The notes: a model not told the origin generated them from the letters alone. DNA of 45,617 nucleotides from a bacterium (GCA_035295165.1 DATGJN010000054.1:1-45617); one strand, 5' to 3'. Positions 34,319 to 43,705 are shown, numbered from the stretch's first letter. Program-made: numbers and translations.

Positions 34319-35290
34319 CTACCCAGGGAGCAACAGCACCTTCCCGGTCGTCACGCGGGCGGCGAGGGCCCGATGAGCGTCCGCGGCCTGCGCCAGCGGG
34401 AACGTGCGATCGATCCGCACCCGGAGGCGGCCCGACACCATCCACCCCAGGACGGCCTCCGCCCGCTCGAGCAGCGCGTCGCGGGTCTGGACGTAGTTGC
34501 CCATCGTGGGCCGGGTGACGAACAGCGAACCCTTTGGGGCGAGGACCTGGGGGTCCATCGACGGCGCCGGCCCGCTGGACTGACCGCAGAGCACCATATA
34601 ACCGCGCGGCGCCAAGCAATTCAAGCCCTTGTCGAACGTGGTCTTGCCCACCGAGTCGTACGCGACCTGCACGCCCCGCCCGCCGGTGAGCCGCTTGACT
34701 TCCGCTTCAAAGTCCTGCGATTCGTACAGGATGACTTCGTCCGCGCCCGCCTCGCGCGCGAGCTTCGCCTTCTCCGGCGTGGAGACCGTCCCGATGACGC
34801 GGGCGCCGCGCATCTTCGCCATCTGCACGAGGAGCAGCCCGACGCCGCCCGCCGCAGCGTGGACGAGCGCGGTGTCCCCCGCCTTGAGCGGGTACGTGGA
34901 ATGCGAGAGGTAGTGCGCGGTCATGCCCTGGAGCATCACCGCTGCCGCCTGGCGAGCGTCCACGCCGGCCGGCAGCGACACGAGACGCGCCGCCGGGATG
35001 ACCGCATGCGTGGCGTACGCGCCGAGCACACCCGCGTACGCCACGCGATCGCCGGCCCGCACCTCCGCGGTCCCCGGACCCACCGACTCCACGACGCCGG
35101 CGCCCTCGGAACCCGCCGTGAACGGCAGCGGAATCTTATACTGACCCATTCGCTGGTAGATGTCGACGAAGTTGACGCCGCACGCCTCGAGGCGCACCAG
35201 CGCTTCTCCCGCGCCCGGCGCCGGCGTCGGCAGTTCCTCGTACCGCAGCGCCTCGGGCCCTCCGTACGCGTGCACGCGCACCACTCGCAT
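34319..35290 (-). CDS. NADPH:quinone oxidoreductase (zeta-crystallin type)
   Basis: A 323-residue zinc-free medium-chain dehydrogenase/reductase. VHAYGGPEALRYEELPTP opens the catalytic domain, GVNFVDIYQRMGQYK and GSEGAGVVESVG follow, and the nucleotide site is AAAGGVGLLLVQMAKMRGARVIGT. The enzyme would reduce quinones or enones with NADPH in the cytoplasm. The ATG at 35290 follows GGGAGGG; the open frame to 35440 is not needed. It lies 29 bases downstream of the aldehyde dehydrogenase on the same strand; both could detoxify reactive carbonyls. Confidence 0.92.
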   Translation of the reverse strand: MRVVRVHAYGGPEALRYEELPTPAPGAGEALVRLEACGVNFVDIYQRMGQYKIPLPFTAGSEGAGVVESVGPGTAEVRAGDRVAYAGVLGAYATHAVIPAARLVSLPAGVDARQAAAVMLQGMTAHYLSHSTYPLKAGDTALVHAAAGGVGLLLVQMAKMRGARVIGTVSTPEKAKLAREAGADEVILYESQDFEAEVKRLTGGRGVQVAYDSVGKTTFDKGLNCLAPRGYMVLCGQSSGPAPSMDPQVLAPKGSLFVTRPTMGNYVQTRDALLERAEAVLGWMVSGRLRVRIDRTFPLAQAADAHRALAARVTTGKVLLLPG

Positions 35291-35319
35291 CGCGCCCTCC
35301 CGCCGGTTGCCGCGTCTTG

Positions 35320-36735
35320 TTACGACAGGTGAATCACCACCATCTTGAGTTCGGACATCTCCTGGACGGCGTACTTCGGGCCCTCCTTGCCGAAGCCGCT
35401 GTCTTTCAGCCCGCCGTACGGCATGAGATCCGCCCGCCACTGGGGGCCCCAGTTGATGTGGATGTTGCCGGCTTCCACCTCGCGCGCGAACCGCATCGCC
35501 GAGTTGATGTTCTGCGTGAACACCCCGGCGGACAGCCCGTAGTTGGTGTCGTTGGCCAGCGCGATCGCGTCATCGACCGTCGCCGCCGGCGTCACCGCCA
35601 CCGCCGGACCGAACAGCTCGCTCTTCGAGATCCGCATCTCCGGCGTGACATCGGCCAGGACCGTCGGCGCGTGCATCGCGCCCCGACGTTCGCCGCCGAC
35701 GACGAGCTTGGCGCCGGCCGCCACGGCTTCCTTGACCCACGCCTCGACGCGCTCCGCGTCCGCCTCCCGCACCATCGGCCCCATCCGGGTCCCCTCGTCC
35801 AACGGGTTGCCGGTCGTGAGCGCGGTGACCTTGGGCTTCAGCGCCGCGAGGAACTCCTGATAGATGGGTTGCAGCGGGATGACGCGCTGGGCGCTGATGC
35901 ACACCTGCCCCGCGTTGGCGTACCCGGTGGCCGCGACCGCCGTGGCGACCTTCTCGAGATCGGCGTCCGGCATGATGATGAGCGGCGAGTTGCTCCCGAG
36001 CTCCATCGTAACCTTTTTCAGACCCGCGACCTTGCAGATCCGTTCGCCGACGTCGCGGCTGCCGGTGAACGTGATCTTTCGCACCCGCGCGTCCGCGCAC
36101 AGGGCCTCGCCGACGTCCTTGCCGCTCCCCGTGATGCACTGGATGGCATCGCCCGGCACCCCGCACTCCAGCAGGAGCTGGGTCAGCTTCAAACCGCTGA
36201 GCGGCGTGTCGCTCGCCGGCTTCAGGATAACGCTGTTGCCGGCGGCGAGCGCCGGGCCGACCTTGTGCGCCACAAGATGCAGGGGGAAGTTGAACGGGCT
36301 GATCCCCACCACGACGCCGCACGGCACGCGCAGGGTGAAGCCCATCTGCGTCTTGACGCCGGGAGCTCCGTCGAGCGGGATGACTTCTCCGTAGAGGCGC
36401 TTCGCCTCCTCGGCGGAGAGCGCGAGGATCTCGGCCGCGCGCGCCACCTCGACCCGGGCTTCGCCGATGATCTTGCCCTCCTCCAGCGTGATCGTGCGCG
36501 CGAACTCCTCGGTGCGCGCGAGCAGCAGGTCCGCCGCCTTGCGGAGGATCTGGAAACGCTCGTAGCCGGTCAGCCGCCGCATCACGGCGGCGCCTCGGAC
36601 GGCGGTCGCGAGCGCGCGTTGTACGTCATCGGCGTCCGCCTTGGGAATCGTATCGACCACCGAGCCGTCGTAGGGGTTGATCACGGGAATCGTCTGCCGC
36701 TTGTCGATCCACTCGCCACCCACGTACATCTTCAT
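35320..36735 (-). CDS. NAD(P)-dependent aldehyde dehydrogenase
   Basis: A 471-residue ALDH-superfamily enzyme oxidising an aldehyde to the acid. Catalytic Cys279 is in NAGQVCISAQRV and the general base Glu245 in MELGSNSP. The cofactor segment GISPFNFPLHLVAHKVGPALAAGN and FTGSRDVGERI are typical. The sequence resembles the lactaldehyde/glyceraldehyde-3-phosphate dehydrogenase (non-phosphorylating) branch, but the substrate is unproved. The ATG at 36735 has GGGAGGGAG upstream. A 7-bp hairpin (36754-36774) separates it from the DUF3105 gene. Confidence 0.93.
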   Translation of the reverse strand: MKMYVGGEWIDKRQTIPVINPYDGSVVDTIPKADADDVQRALATAVRGAAVMRRLTGYERFQILRKAADLLLARTEEFARTITLEEGKIIGEARVEVARAAEILALSAEEAKRLYGEVIPLDGAPGVKTQMGFTLRVPCGVVVGISPFNFPLHLVAHKVGPALAAGNSVILKPASDTPLSGLKLTQLLLECGVPGDAIQCITGSGKDVGEALCADARVRKITFTGSRDVGERICKVAGLKKVTMELGSNSPLIIMPDADLEKVATAVAATGYANAGQVCISAQRVIPLQPIYQEFLAALKPKVTALTTGNPLDEGTRMGPMVREADAERVEAWVKEAVAAGAKLVVGGERRGAMHAPTVLADVTPEMRISKSELFGPAVAVTPAATVDDAIALANDTNYGLSAGVFTQNINSAMRFAREVEAGNIHINWGPQWRADLMPYGGLKDSGFGKEGPKYAVQEMSELKMVVIHLS

Positions 36736-36753
36736 CGCCGATCTCCCTCCCTG

Positions 36754-36774
36754 GCGGCCGACCACACCGGCCGC
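36754..36774. terminator. Hairpin between DUF3105 and aldehyde dehydrogenase genes
   Basis: Arms GCGGCCG (36754-36760) and CGGCCGC (36768-36774) with a 7-base loop. It may end the DUF3105 transcript or stabilise the aldehyde dehydrogenase mRNA start. No T-run. Confidence 0.4.
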
Positions 36775-36793
36775 ATCAAGTTCCTACGTCGCC

Positions 36794-37387
36794 CTACGGA
36801 AGGTCTTCCCGCCCTTGATCGACGTGCGCGCGATAGAACTCCAGCACCTTGGCCCGGTCGAACAAGTCGAGCCACATCCGCCAGTCCCACGACAGCAGCG
36901 CAAACCGGTGCGACATGTTCACGTAGGGGGCGAACACGAGCTTGACGTCCCCGAACTTGCTCGGCGGGAACTCCCGCAGCATCGCCCGGAACTGCGTCAC
37001 GAGATCGTCCGAGATCGGCGGCTTGTACAGGACCACGATGTAGCCGTGCTCCAGGTTGTGAACCCAAAAGCCGGGTTCGAGTCCCTCCACGTAGACGCCC
37101 GCGGGGGCAGGCGCCGGATAGTGCGGCCCGGACGCGGGCGGTCGGGCGCGGTACGGGACGACGGTTCCGACTGGCACGTGTGCGTACCCCTCATCCGGGA
37201 TGCGCTCACCCGCCTGCGGCGCCGCCGCACGCGGATGCGCCGCCGACCACGACCATACGCCGCCGGCTGCGATGAGCGCCACGACCAGGAGTCCCCAGGC
37301 CCACGGACGCGCGCGCACGGGCGGTGCGGGCACCTCGGGCGTCCCACGCCGCTGGGCGCGGCGTTCGCGCCGAGACGTCTGCGGCAT
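36794..37387 (-). CDS. DUF3105 membrane-anchored protein
   Basis: A 197-residue protein with a basic cytoplasmic N terminus, one membrane helix (about residues 29-48) and an external DUF3105 domain. The hallmark is PPASGPHYP followed by FWVHNLEHGYIVVLYKP, with later FAPYVNMSHRFALLSWDWR. His residues in these motifs may bind metal. Function is not established. It is divergent from the phosphoesterase gene. Confidence 0.9.
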   Translation of the reverse strand: MPQTSRRERRAQRRGTPEVPAPPVRARPWAWGLLVVALIAAGGVWSWSAAHPRAAAPQAGERIPDEGYAHVPVGTVVPYRARPPASGPHYPAPAPAGVYVEGLEPGFWVHNLEHGYIVVLYKPPISDDLVTQFRAMLREFPPSKFGDVKLVFAPYVNMSHRFALLSWDWRMWLDLFDRAKVLEFYRAHVDQGREDLP

Positions 37388-37560
37388 GCCAGGTCACGCT
37401 CCTTGCGCGGTCCCGCGCCAAGACACCGCGACGCGGCCCGGTCAACTGCCATGGTCTTCCCGCTGTGTCGCCTCCCCCCCTGCCGCGCCCAACCCAGGCT
37501 CATCTGCACGCGCGTCGCGCCGTGGGAGCCGGGACCGGGCGTGTCGAAGACACTGCCGCG

Positions 37561-38130
37561 ATGCGGATCCTCGCCTGCGCAGACCTCCACGGCCGCCCCG
37601 ACCGGATCGCCCGCGTGCGCGCCCTCGTGAGCGAGCACGCCCCGGCCGTCGTCCTGCTTCCCGGCGATCTCACCCACGGCGGCCGGGGCGAGGAAGCCCT
37701 CGGCCTGTTGGAGATTCTTCCGGTCCCGGTGCTCGCCGTTCCCGGCAACATGGACGGGCCCCGAGCGGTCGCCGAGATCGTCGGACGCGGGGCGCTCGCC
37801 GGAGGCACGCCCGTCGAGATCGCCGGCGTCACGTTCGGGGGACCGCACGCGACGTCACGATGCGACGTGCTCGTGACGCACGAACCTCCTGCGGGCACAC
37901 TCGACGTCGCGTACTCCGGTCAGCACATCGGGACCCGGGCCGTCTTGGATCTCGTGATGCAACTCCGGCCGCGCGTGCTCACCTGCGGCCACGTGCACGA
38001 AGCCGCCGGCATCGAGCGCCTCGGCGAGACGCTCGTCATCAACTGCACGATGGGCGACGGCAAGACCGCCGGCGCGTTGATCGAGCTCGGACCCGAGGAC
38101 ACCTCGGCGCGGCTGCTCACCGATGCCTGA
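37561..38130 (+). CDS. Metallophosphoesterase, YfcE/MJ0936-like
   Basis: A 189-residue calcineurin-like phosphoesterase. Metal-binding motifs in order are ADLHG, LPGDLTHGG, VPGNMD, THEPP and CGHVHEAAG. The small size matches the YfcE/MJ0936 phosphodiesterase group. The ATG at 37561 starts the first beta strand; the open frame further upstream looks non-coding. It overlaps the SIS-domain gene by 8 bases, so the two are translated together and may act on related phosphates. Confidence 0.88.
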   Translation: MRILACADLHGRPDRIARVRALVSEHAPAVVLLPGDLTHGGRGEEALGLLEILPVPVLAVPGNMDGPRAVAEIVGRGALAGGTPVEIAGVTFGGPHATSRCDVLVTHEPPAGTLDVAYSGQHIGTRAVLDLVMQLRPRVLTCGHVHEAAGIERLGETLVINCTMGDGKTAGALIELGPEDTSARLLTDA

Positions 38131-39193
38131 GCGCCAGCCAGCCGCGGACGCGCCGGGGCAACTGATGCGCCGCGAGGTCTTCGAACAGCCCGACGTCGTG
38201 GCGCGCCTCTACGATGCCGAGGGCGGGACGATCGCGGCACTGGGCCGTCGGCTGCGTCGCACGCCGCCGCCGTTGATCGTGCTCGCGGCGCGAGGCACGT
38301 CCGACAACGCCGCGCTCTACGGCCGGTATTTGATCGAAACGACGTGGGGCGTCCCCGTCTCGCTGGCGGCGCCGTCGGTCCTGACCATCTACGGCGCACG
38401 ACTCCGGTTGCGCGGGGCGGTGGTCGTCGGGCTCTCCCAGTCCGGCGCCTCGCCGGACATCGTCGAGTTCATCGAGACCGCGCGACGATACGGCGCCCGC
38501 ACGGTCGCCGTCACGAACCAGGAGCGGTCCCCACTCGCGCGCGCGGCCCACGACGCGTTGCTCCTCCGCACGGGCCCCGAGCGCAGCGTCGCGGCGACGA
38601 AGACGTATACTGCGCAGCTGACGGCGCTCAGCCTGCTCGTGGCAGAGGCGGCGGGCAGCCGGCGCCTCGTCGATGCCCATCAGGCGCTCCCCGCCCTCAT
38701 GGCGCGCGCGCTCGCCACCGACGACCGGATTCGCGAGGTGGCCCGGCGCTGGCGGCGGGCCGACGAGTGCTTGGTGACGTCCCGCGGGTACAACTACGCC
38801 ACCGCGCGAGAGGCCGCCCTCAAGCTCAAGGAGACCTGCTACCTGGTGGCGGAGCCGATCTCGGCCGCGGATCTTCTCCACGGGCCGATCGCCGTCGTCC
38901 AGCGCGGCTTCCGTGTGCTGCTCGCGGCGCCGCCGGGCCGCGTGCTTCCCCATCTCTCGGCACTCGCCTCGAAACTGCGACGGCGCCACGCCCACACGGT
39001 CGTGCTCTCGTCAGATCGCCCACTGCTCCGCAAGGCCGTCGTGCCGGTAGAGATGCCGACGGTGCCGGACGAACGCCTCAGCCCGCACGTGTACGTCCTC
39101 CCGCTCCAACTGCTTGCGTACCACCTGTCCCTCGCGCGCGGGCACGATCCGGACCATCCGCGCGGGCTTCGCAAGATCACGCGGGCGCGCTGA
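38123..39193 (+). CDS. SIS-domain sugar-phosphate isomerase/deaminase
   Basis: A 356-residue protein with two SIS domains, like the isomerase half of GlmS and the NagB-II type glucosamine-6-phosphate deaminases. The first domain shows ARGTSDNAALYGRYLIE and GLSQSGASPDIVEFIETAR, with TKTYTAQL closing it. The second shows TSRGYNYATAREAALKLKETCYLVAEPISAADLLHGP, the segment that in GlmS holds the catalytic Glu and His. It has no glutaminase domain, so ammonia-dependent synthesis or, more likely, deamination of an amino sugar phosphate is expected. Confidence 0.88.
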   Translation: MPERQPAADAPGQLMRREVFEQPDVVARLYDAEGGTIAALGRRLRRTPPPLIVLAARGTSDNAALYGRYLIETTWGVPVSLAAPSVLTIYGARLRLRGAVVVGLSQSGASPDIVEFIETARRYGARTVAVTNQERSPLARAAHDALLLRTGPERSVAATKTYTAQLTALSLLVAEAAGSRRLVDAHQALPALMARALATDDRIREVARRWRRADECLVTSRGYNYATAREAALKLKETCYLVAEPISAADLLHGPIAVVQRGFRVLLAAPPGRVLPHLSALASKLRRRHAHTVVLSSDRPLLRKAVVPVEMPTVPDERLSPHVYVLPLQLLAYHLSLARGHDPDHPRGLRKITRAR

Positions 39194-39222
39194 GCGCGGA
39201 GCGCAGGCTCCCGGACGGACGG

Positions 39223-39963
39223 CTAGTAGAGGCCGCCGTTCACATCCACGATGGCGCCGTGCATGTGCCGCGCCCCAGATCCCGCAAGGAACGTCACCAC
39301 CTCCGCGACGTCCTCCGGCGTGGCCAGGCTCCGGAGCGGGGTCCGCTGCGCCAGCGCCGCGCGCTCTTCCGCGGTCGTGTACGCGGTGACGAAACGGGTC
39401 TCGACTGGTCCCGGGCAGACGCAGTTGACCCGGACCCCGGTACCGGCGAGTTCGGTCGCGAGGTGGCGGGTGAGCCCCACCAGCCCGTACTTGGAGCAGG
39501 TGTAGTGCGCGCCGTTGACGAGGCTCGATCGCCGACCGGCGATCGAAGAGATCAAAACAATCGAGCCACGCCGGGACGCCAGCATCGGCGGCAGCGCCGC
39601 CTGCACACAGAACAGGGCGCCCCTGAGGTTGACCGCGAGCACGCGGTCCCAGTGCTCCTCGGTGATCTCGAGCAGCCGTTCGGGAAATCCCACGGCCGCG
39701 TTTGACACGACGACATCGATCCGCCCGAACTCGCGGAGCGCCCGCTCGACGAGCGCCTGCACCTGATCCCGCCGCGAGACGTCCGCAACCACGGACAGGC
39801 AGGCCTGCCCAGCAGCGCGCACCGCGTCGGCGGTGGCCGCCGGCACTTCCAGGTCGCCGGCGACGATGCGGGCGCCCTCCGCGGCGCACGCCAGGGCCAC
39901 GGCCCGGCCAATACCGCGCGCCGCCCCGGTGATCAAGACAACGTGCTCGGCCAACCGGCCCAC
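39223..39963 (-). CDS. Short-chain dehydrogenase/reductase
   Basis: A 246-residue classical SDR. The cofactor motif TGAARGIG is at residues 12-19, NAA at 88-90, and the catalytic Ser140, Tyr154 and Lys158 are in order. PGPVETRF and the C-terminal GAIVDVNGGLY are usual. The GTG at 39963 gives 6-base spacing from GGGAGGG and the common MGRL start; the ATG at 39969 abuts the same ribosome binding site. Substrate unknown. It converges with the SIS gene. Confidence 0.9.
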   Translation of the reverse strand: MGRLAEHVVLITGAARGIGRAVALACAAEGARIVAGDLEVPAATADAVRAAGQACLSVVADVSRRDQVQALVERALREFGRIDVVVSNAAVGFPERLLEITEEHWDRVLAVNLRGALFCVQAALPPMLASRRGSIVLISSIAGRRSSLVNGAHYTCSKYGLVGLTRHLATELAGTGVRVNCVCPGPVETRFVTAYTTAEERAALAQRTPLRSLATPEDVAEVVTFLAGSGARHMHGAIVDVNGGLY

Positions 39964-40121
39964 GCGCATCCCTCCCTGCGCGGCCCCGTCGCATTCGGGC
40001 CGCTGTCGCCCGCGGGCGCCTTCTCCTGAAGCCGGCCCGGGTCCTCTCGAGCGGGGCACGCCGCCCCATCCGCCGCTCCGGCGTGAGCGTGCTAGACTGA
40101 CGACGGAGGCCGCCAGCGATT

Positions 40122-40392
40122 TTGGGCGACGTCGTATGTGGGAGATCACCTCCGCCCGGAGCACGACCTGCCCAAGCCGGCCGGTTCAACACCTTTGACC
40201 ACAACACAAACCTGCACGACATCTACGATCCGGCGCACGCGTGGTCGTCGCGCGCGCCGCTCCCGACGATGCGCAGCGGTGTCGCCTCGGCTGTCCTCGA
40301 CGGTTAGATCTTCATCTTCGATCCCGGCCGGAGGTCTCGTCAACGGCGGCAGCCGGCCCGCCGCGGTCAACGAGGCGTTCGTCCTGTCGTAG
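40122..40392 (+). pseudogene. Kelch-repeat protein remnant
   Basis: From about 40185 the frame reads TNLHDIYDPAHAWSSRAPLPT then MRSGVASAVLDG, a clear kelch (galactose-oxidase-like) blade. It meets TAG at 40305-40307, goes on as IFIFD, and then needs a +1 shift to continue as PAGGLVNGGSRPAAVNEAFVL before TAG near 40390. One stop plus one frameshift within a conserved repeat marks a decayed gene; only about one blade remains. Its 3' end overlaps the end of the opposing hydrolase gene. Confidence 0.7.
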
Positions 40393-41749
40393 GCGCTCGT
40401 CGTACCGCCTCGCGCACCCCGAAGCACACGCAGCCGGTGCTGGAACGCTCCCCGTCGTGCCGGGCCACGTCCTGCGGCGCCTGCGCACGGTCAGCGCGGT
40501 GCGTCATGATGCTCGGCTCCTCGCCCGGCGCGTCATCGCGAAGCGCGTCAGCCACGTCCGGGATCGCCGCCTCAAGGAGACCCTGGTGGCGCACGGCGCC
40601 GAGGTTCACCGTCCGTCGGAGCCGGTCGGCGAGGCCGGGGATGCCGCTGCCGCCGTTGATGGGGAGCCCCAGCGCGCTCGCTGTCAGCACGATGCCGTCC
40701 CCGGCGCCGTAGGAGAAGCCAGCCTTCGGGAGTGTGCCCGTTACCCCAGCCCATGTGCCGGGAGCGGCGGAGTCCGTCGTGCGATCGCCGTAGAAGGCGT
40801 AGACGCGCACCCCGTCGGGTAGCGGGCGCGCGTTGAGCTCGTCCAGCACGGGGTTACGTCCGTCGGACGGAAGCTCCCACCGCGCGTCGGCTCGCGGCCG
40901 CCAGAACGGGAACGTCGGCAGCAGTCCGCGGGCCGCGGGGGTCCGCGCGAGGCCGACCACCGGGTACCACGCGTCGACATAGGACATGACCGCGCCCTCG
41001 TTCGGCACGCCGACCATCACAAACCGGTCGACGAGATCCTCCCAGTCGGGGGCGAATGCTATGTCCCATCGCGCCACGAGTCCGCCGAGGCTGTATCCGA
41101 CGACGTTGATCCGCGCGGCGTACGACGCGGGCAGCACAACGGCGTGTACGTAGGTCGCCAGCGCGCGGGCGGCTTCTTGCACGCTGAGACTGCGAGACCG
41201 ATACCGGAACCAAAACAGATTCGGCCACGGGCCGCCGGCGCGATACCCTCGCTGTTCGAGACCGGAGATCACCGCGCCGTCCGGCCTTGCCACACCGAAC
41301 TCGTTGAGGTAGCCGGGCACGATGACCGTCGGCAGCAGCAGCAGGCCCGTCAATCGAGCCGCGGCTCCCTCGCTCCCCTGGCGCACGGTGAGCTCGATCG
41401 CGATCGGCAGGTTGCTGTCGAGCGGCGGCACCGGGCGAAACTCGAGACCGGAAACGCCGTCGACCTGCCCGGTGCCGGCGCGCAGATCGATGACGATTGG
41501 AATACGGGATGCAATCACAGGCACCGCAGGCAGGTCGACGACCTCGTGACCGAGCGTGACGGCGCCTTGCAAGAGGAGCTGCATCTCCGGCCGGAGCCCG
41601 GTGACCGCCGCATCGACCCTGACCCGTCCCGGCGCGACCGTGCGAAACTCGACGATGCGGACGCCGAGCGGGGCCGCCGCGTACCCATGAGATGGGAACA
41701 GCGATACGGCCACGACGACGCTCAAGACGACGGAGAGGATCGTTCGCAT
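40367..41749 (-). CDS. Secreted alpha/beta-hydrolase (lipase-like)
   Basis: A 460-residue protein with a Sec signal peptide (residues 1-26, cut near GYAAA). A beta-rich N-terminal domain (27-140) precedes an alpha/beta-hydrolase: VIVPGYLNEFG holds the oxyanion strand, GYSLGG has nucleophile Ser220, and Asp351 and His388 (GAVRHQG) complete a plausible triad. A PGAP1/LipB-type lipase or esterase is likely. Residues after about 403 are Arg/Asp-rich and unlike the rest; this tail runs into the kelch pseudogene region and may be readthrough after loss of the original stop. Confidence 0.8.
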   Translation of the reverse strand: MRTILSVVLSVVVAVSLFPSHGYAAAPLGVRIVEFRTVAPGRVRVDAAVTGLRPEMQLLLQGAVTLGHEVVDLPAVPVIASRIPIVIDLRAGTGQVDGVSGLEFRPVPPLDSNLPIAIELTVRQGSEGAAARLTGLLLLPTVIVPGYLNEFGVARPDGAVISGLEQRGYRAGGPWPNLFWFRYRSRSLSVQEAARALATYVHAVVLPASYAARINVVGYSLGGLVARWDIAFAPDWEDLVDRFVMVGVPNEGAVMSYVDAWYPVVGLARTPAARGLLPTFPFWRPRADARWELPSDGRNPVLDELNARPLPDGVRVYAFYGDRTTDSAAPGTWAGVTGTLPKAGFSYGAGDGIVLTASALGLPINGGSGIPGLADRLRRTVNLGAVRHQGLLEAAIPDVADALRDDAPGEEPSIMTHRADRAQAPQDVARHDGERSSTGCVCFGVREAVRRAPTTGRTPR

Positions 41750-42186
41750 GCTGGCCACTTCCTGACGACGACTCCGGCGCTGGTGTGGACGCTGATCGCC
41801 GGGCGACATGTATGACGCATTTATAGTGCAGAATGTGACAGCCGGCTACCCCCCGCGGTGACACACGGTGGCACGTCGAGAAACCGGACCGGCCGGAATT
41901 GACTGGGTTCAGAACCGAGGTGAAATCGGAACGACGGGACCGTCACGCCGCGCTTGGGCGGACCGCGCACTCGAGTCATCCTTCACCGGTCGGCGGCCGC
42001 CGTGAACAATAATATGCCGACTGCAGCGGTACAGGCCCGAGTCTGCGGTTGGGGACAGTTGGACTAAACCGTGTCGACCGGGAGCTGGCCTTCCACGTGA
42101 CATTGCCCCAGTTGATGACCCGCGGATAGCTCTCTGCGACCCCAGACAGGCACGTTACGCCGAACGATGCGCCGCAAACGACGGCA
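41750..42186. other. Intergenic region, no gene recognised
   Basis: About 440 bases between the start of the secreted hydrolase and the end of the deacetylase. I find no convincing reading frame on either strand, no RNA gene, and no clear terminator. A promoter for the hydrolase should lie at its left side; TATAGT at 41822-41827 is read on the + strand only and does not help. Confidence 0.5.
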
Positions 42187-43038
42187 TCAGGCCGACCCGC
42201 CCGGCGGCCCTGCCTCTCGCGCGACGAACTCCTCCACCGCCGCGTCCATCCGGACAAAGGTCGCTCCCAGCGCGGCGAGCGCCTCGATCAGCCGCTCTAG
42301 GACGATCATGCGGTGCCCGCGTCCCGTGACCTGTGGATGGAACGTGTACGTCAGCACGCCCCATTGCTCGGTCTGGACCATGTACCGGAAGTCGTCCACC
42401 CAGTTGTCGAGCACGTCGCCGCCTCGCCGGAGCCCCGGGAGGATCCCGTTCGGGGTGCGCGCGTACTCGAAGTGCGGGTAGTCGTCGAGCGACCAGCTCA
42501 CCGGCATCTCGACGAGCTTCGTGGCGGTCCCCCAGCGGACCGGCCGGTCGGGTGCGATATCGTCCCCCTGGCGCGCCCGGTACGGCAGGCAGTCGTGCGC
42601 CATCATGCTGCTGTCGTACACAAACCCGTGCGTCAATAGAAGGGACACGGTGTGCGGACTGAGATCCCACGCCGGCGACCGGTAGCCGCGGGCCCTGCGG
42701 CCGGTGATGCGCGCAAGCGCCTCGTTCCCGCGAACCAGCACCGCCTCCTCGTCCTTGGCCGACAGCGTCGCCGGCGGCTCGTGCAGGTAGCCGTGGTTGC
42801 CGATCTCGTGCCCCTCCCCGTGGACGCGCGTGCACATCTCCGGGTAGGTTTCGATCGTGTGCCCCGGGATGAACCACGTGGACGCGATCCCGTGGCGCTT
42901 GAGCAGATCGAGAATGCGCCCGGCGCCGACGGCGCCAAACTCGCCTCGCGACATCGCCGTCGGCGTCACCGCACCCCGCGCGATCCAATTGGACACGGCG
43001 TCGAAGTCGAACGTCAGACACGCGAGGTGTCGCGTCAT
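42187..43038 (-). CDS. Polysaccharide deacetylase-family protein
   Basis: A 283-residue NodB-fold hydrolase. The metal site is complete: Asp11 and Asp13 in LTFDFD, and His82 and His86 in EIGNHGYLHE. YRSPAWDLSPHT and VLTYTFHPQVTGRGHRM near the C terminus supply the other family motifs. There is no signal peptide, so a cytoplasmic substrate is likely, as in the PuuE/allantoinase-like and peptidoglycan-unrelated members; amide hydrolysis of a small molecule is as possible as sugar deacetylation. AAAGGGGG precedes the ATG. Confidence 0.9.
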   Translation of the reverse strand: MTRHLACLTFDFDAVSNWIARGAVTPTAMSRGEFGAVGAGRILDLLKRHGIASTWFIPGHTIETYPEMCTRVHGEGHEIGNHGYLHEPPATLSAKDEEAVLVRGNEALARITGRRARGYRSPAWDLSPHTVSLLLTHGFVYDSSMMAHDCLPYRARQGDDIAPDRPVRWGTATKLVEMPVSWSLDDYPHFEYARTPNGILPGLRRGGDVLDNWVDDFRYMVQTEQWGVLTYTFHPQVTGRGHRMIVLERLIEALAALGATFVRMDAAVEEFVAREAGPPGGSA

Positions 43039-43211
43039 GGCATCCCCCTTTGAGCATCAGGTCGCAGCGAACGTCGTGCGTGAGCCATCAATACAGTTAT
43101 GCGCCGGCCCATACCGGCCCTGTCGGGGCGGGCGCACGCCCCACTCGTAGCAGGATTCTCGTCTCGCCCTCCATATGGGTTCTGTGAGGAGCGGTCCAAG
43201 GAGGGAGACCG

Positions 43212-43625
43212 ATGGCTGACACGATCCGCGTGATGGACTACTACTACATCGAGGCCACCGATAAGCCGGGCGAGGGCGCCCGGGTGCTCCGTCATCTCAG
43301 GGAAGCCGGCGTCAATCTCGCAGTCCTGCACGCCTTTCCGAGCGGGCGCCGGACACAAATCGATTTCGTGCCGACGAGCGGCGCGAGCCTCAAGGCCGCG
43401 GCCAGATCCGCCAAGTGGAAGGTCGTGGGACCGAAAAAGGCGTTCGTGATCGAAGGCGACGATCGGGTCGGGGCGCTCGCCGAGTACTTCGCCATGCTGG
43501 GCGACGCGGGGGTCAACATCACCGCAGTCAGCGCCGTCACCGCCGGGGCCGGCCGGTTCGGGGCGATCCTCTGGGTGGATCCCCACAACGTGAAGCGCAC
43601 GGCCAAACTTCTCGGCGCCGGCTAG
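43212..43625 (+). CDS. ACT-domain protein
   Basis: A 137-residue protein with two ACT-like modules: residues 9-66 (YYYIEATDKPGEGARVLRHLREAGVNL) and 75-137 (AFVIEGDDRVGALAEYFAMLGDAGVNITAVSAVTAGAGRFGAILWV). ACT domains bind small ligands, often amino acids, and regulate enzymes. No enzyme domain is attached. The ATG has AAGGAGGGAG upstream. It may form an operon with the small genes after it. Confidence 0.85.
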   Translation: MADTIRVMDYYYIEATDKPGEGARVLRHLREAGVNLAVLHAFPSGRRTQIDFVPTSGASLKAAARSAKWKVVGPKKAFVIEGDDRVGALAEYFAMLGDAGVNITAVSAVTAGAGRFGAILWVDPHNVKRTAKLLGAG

Positions 43626-43705
43626 CGCGGCGGCTCAAGACGCGCGTCTCGCTCGCCTGGGGCATCGGGTCTCCGCAGTGCCCGGGCCACCGGCAAGGTC
43701 GAGGC

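Noticed and set aside
37071-37088. tRNA T-arm-like string GGGTTCGAGTCCCTCC
   Set aside because: It lies inside the DUF3105 coding sequence and no acceptor or anticodon stem can be formed around it.
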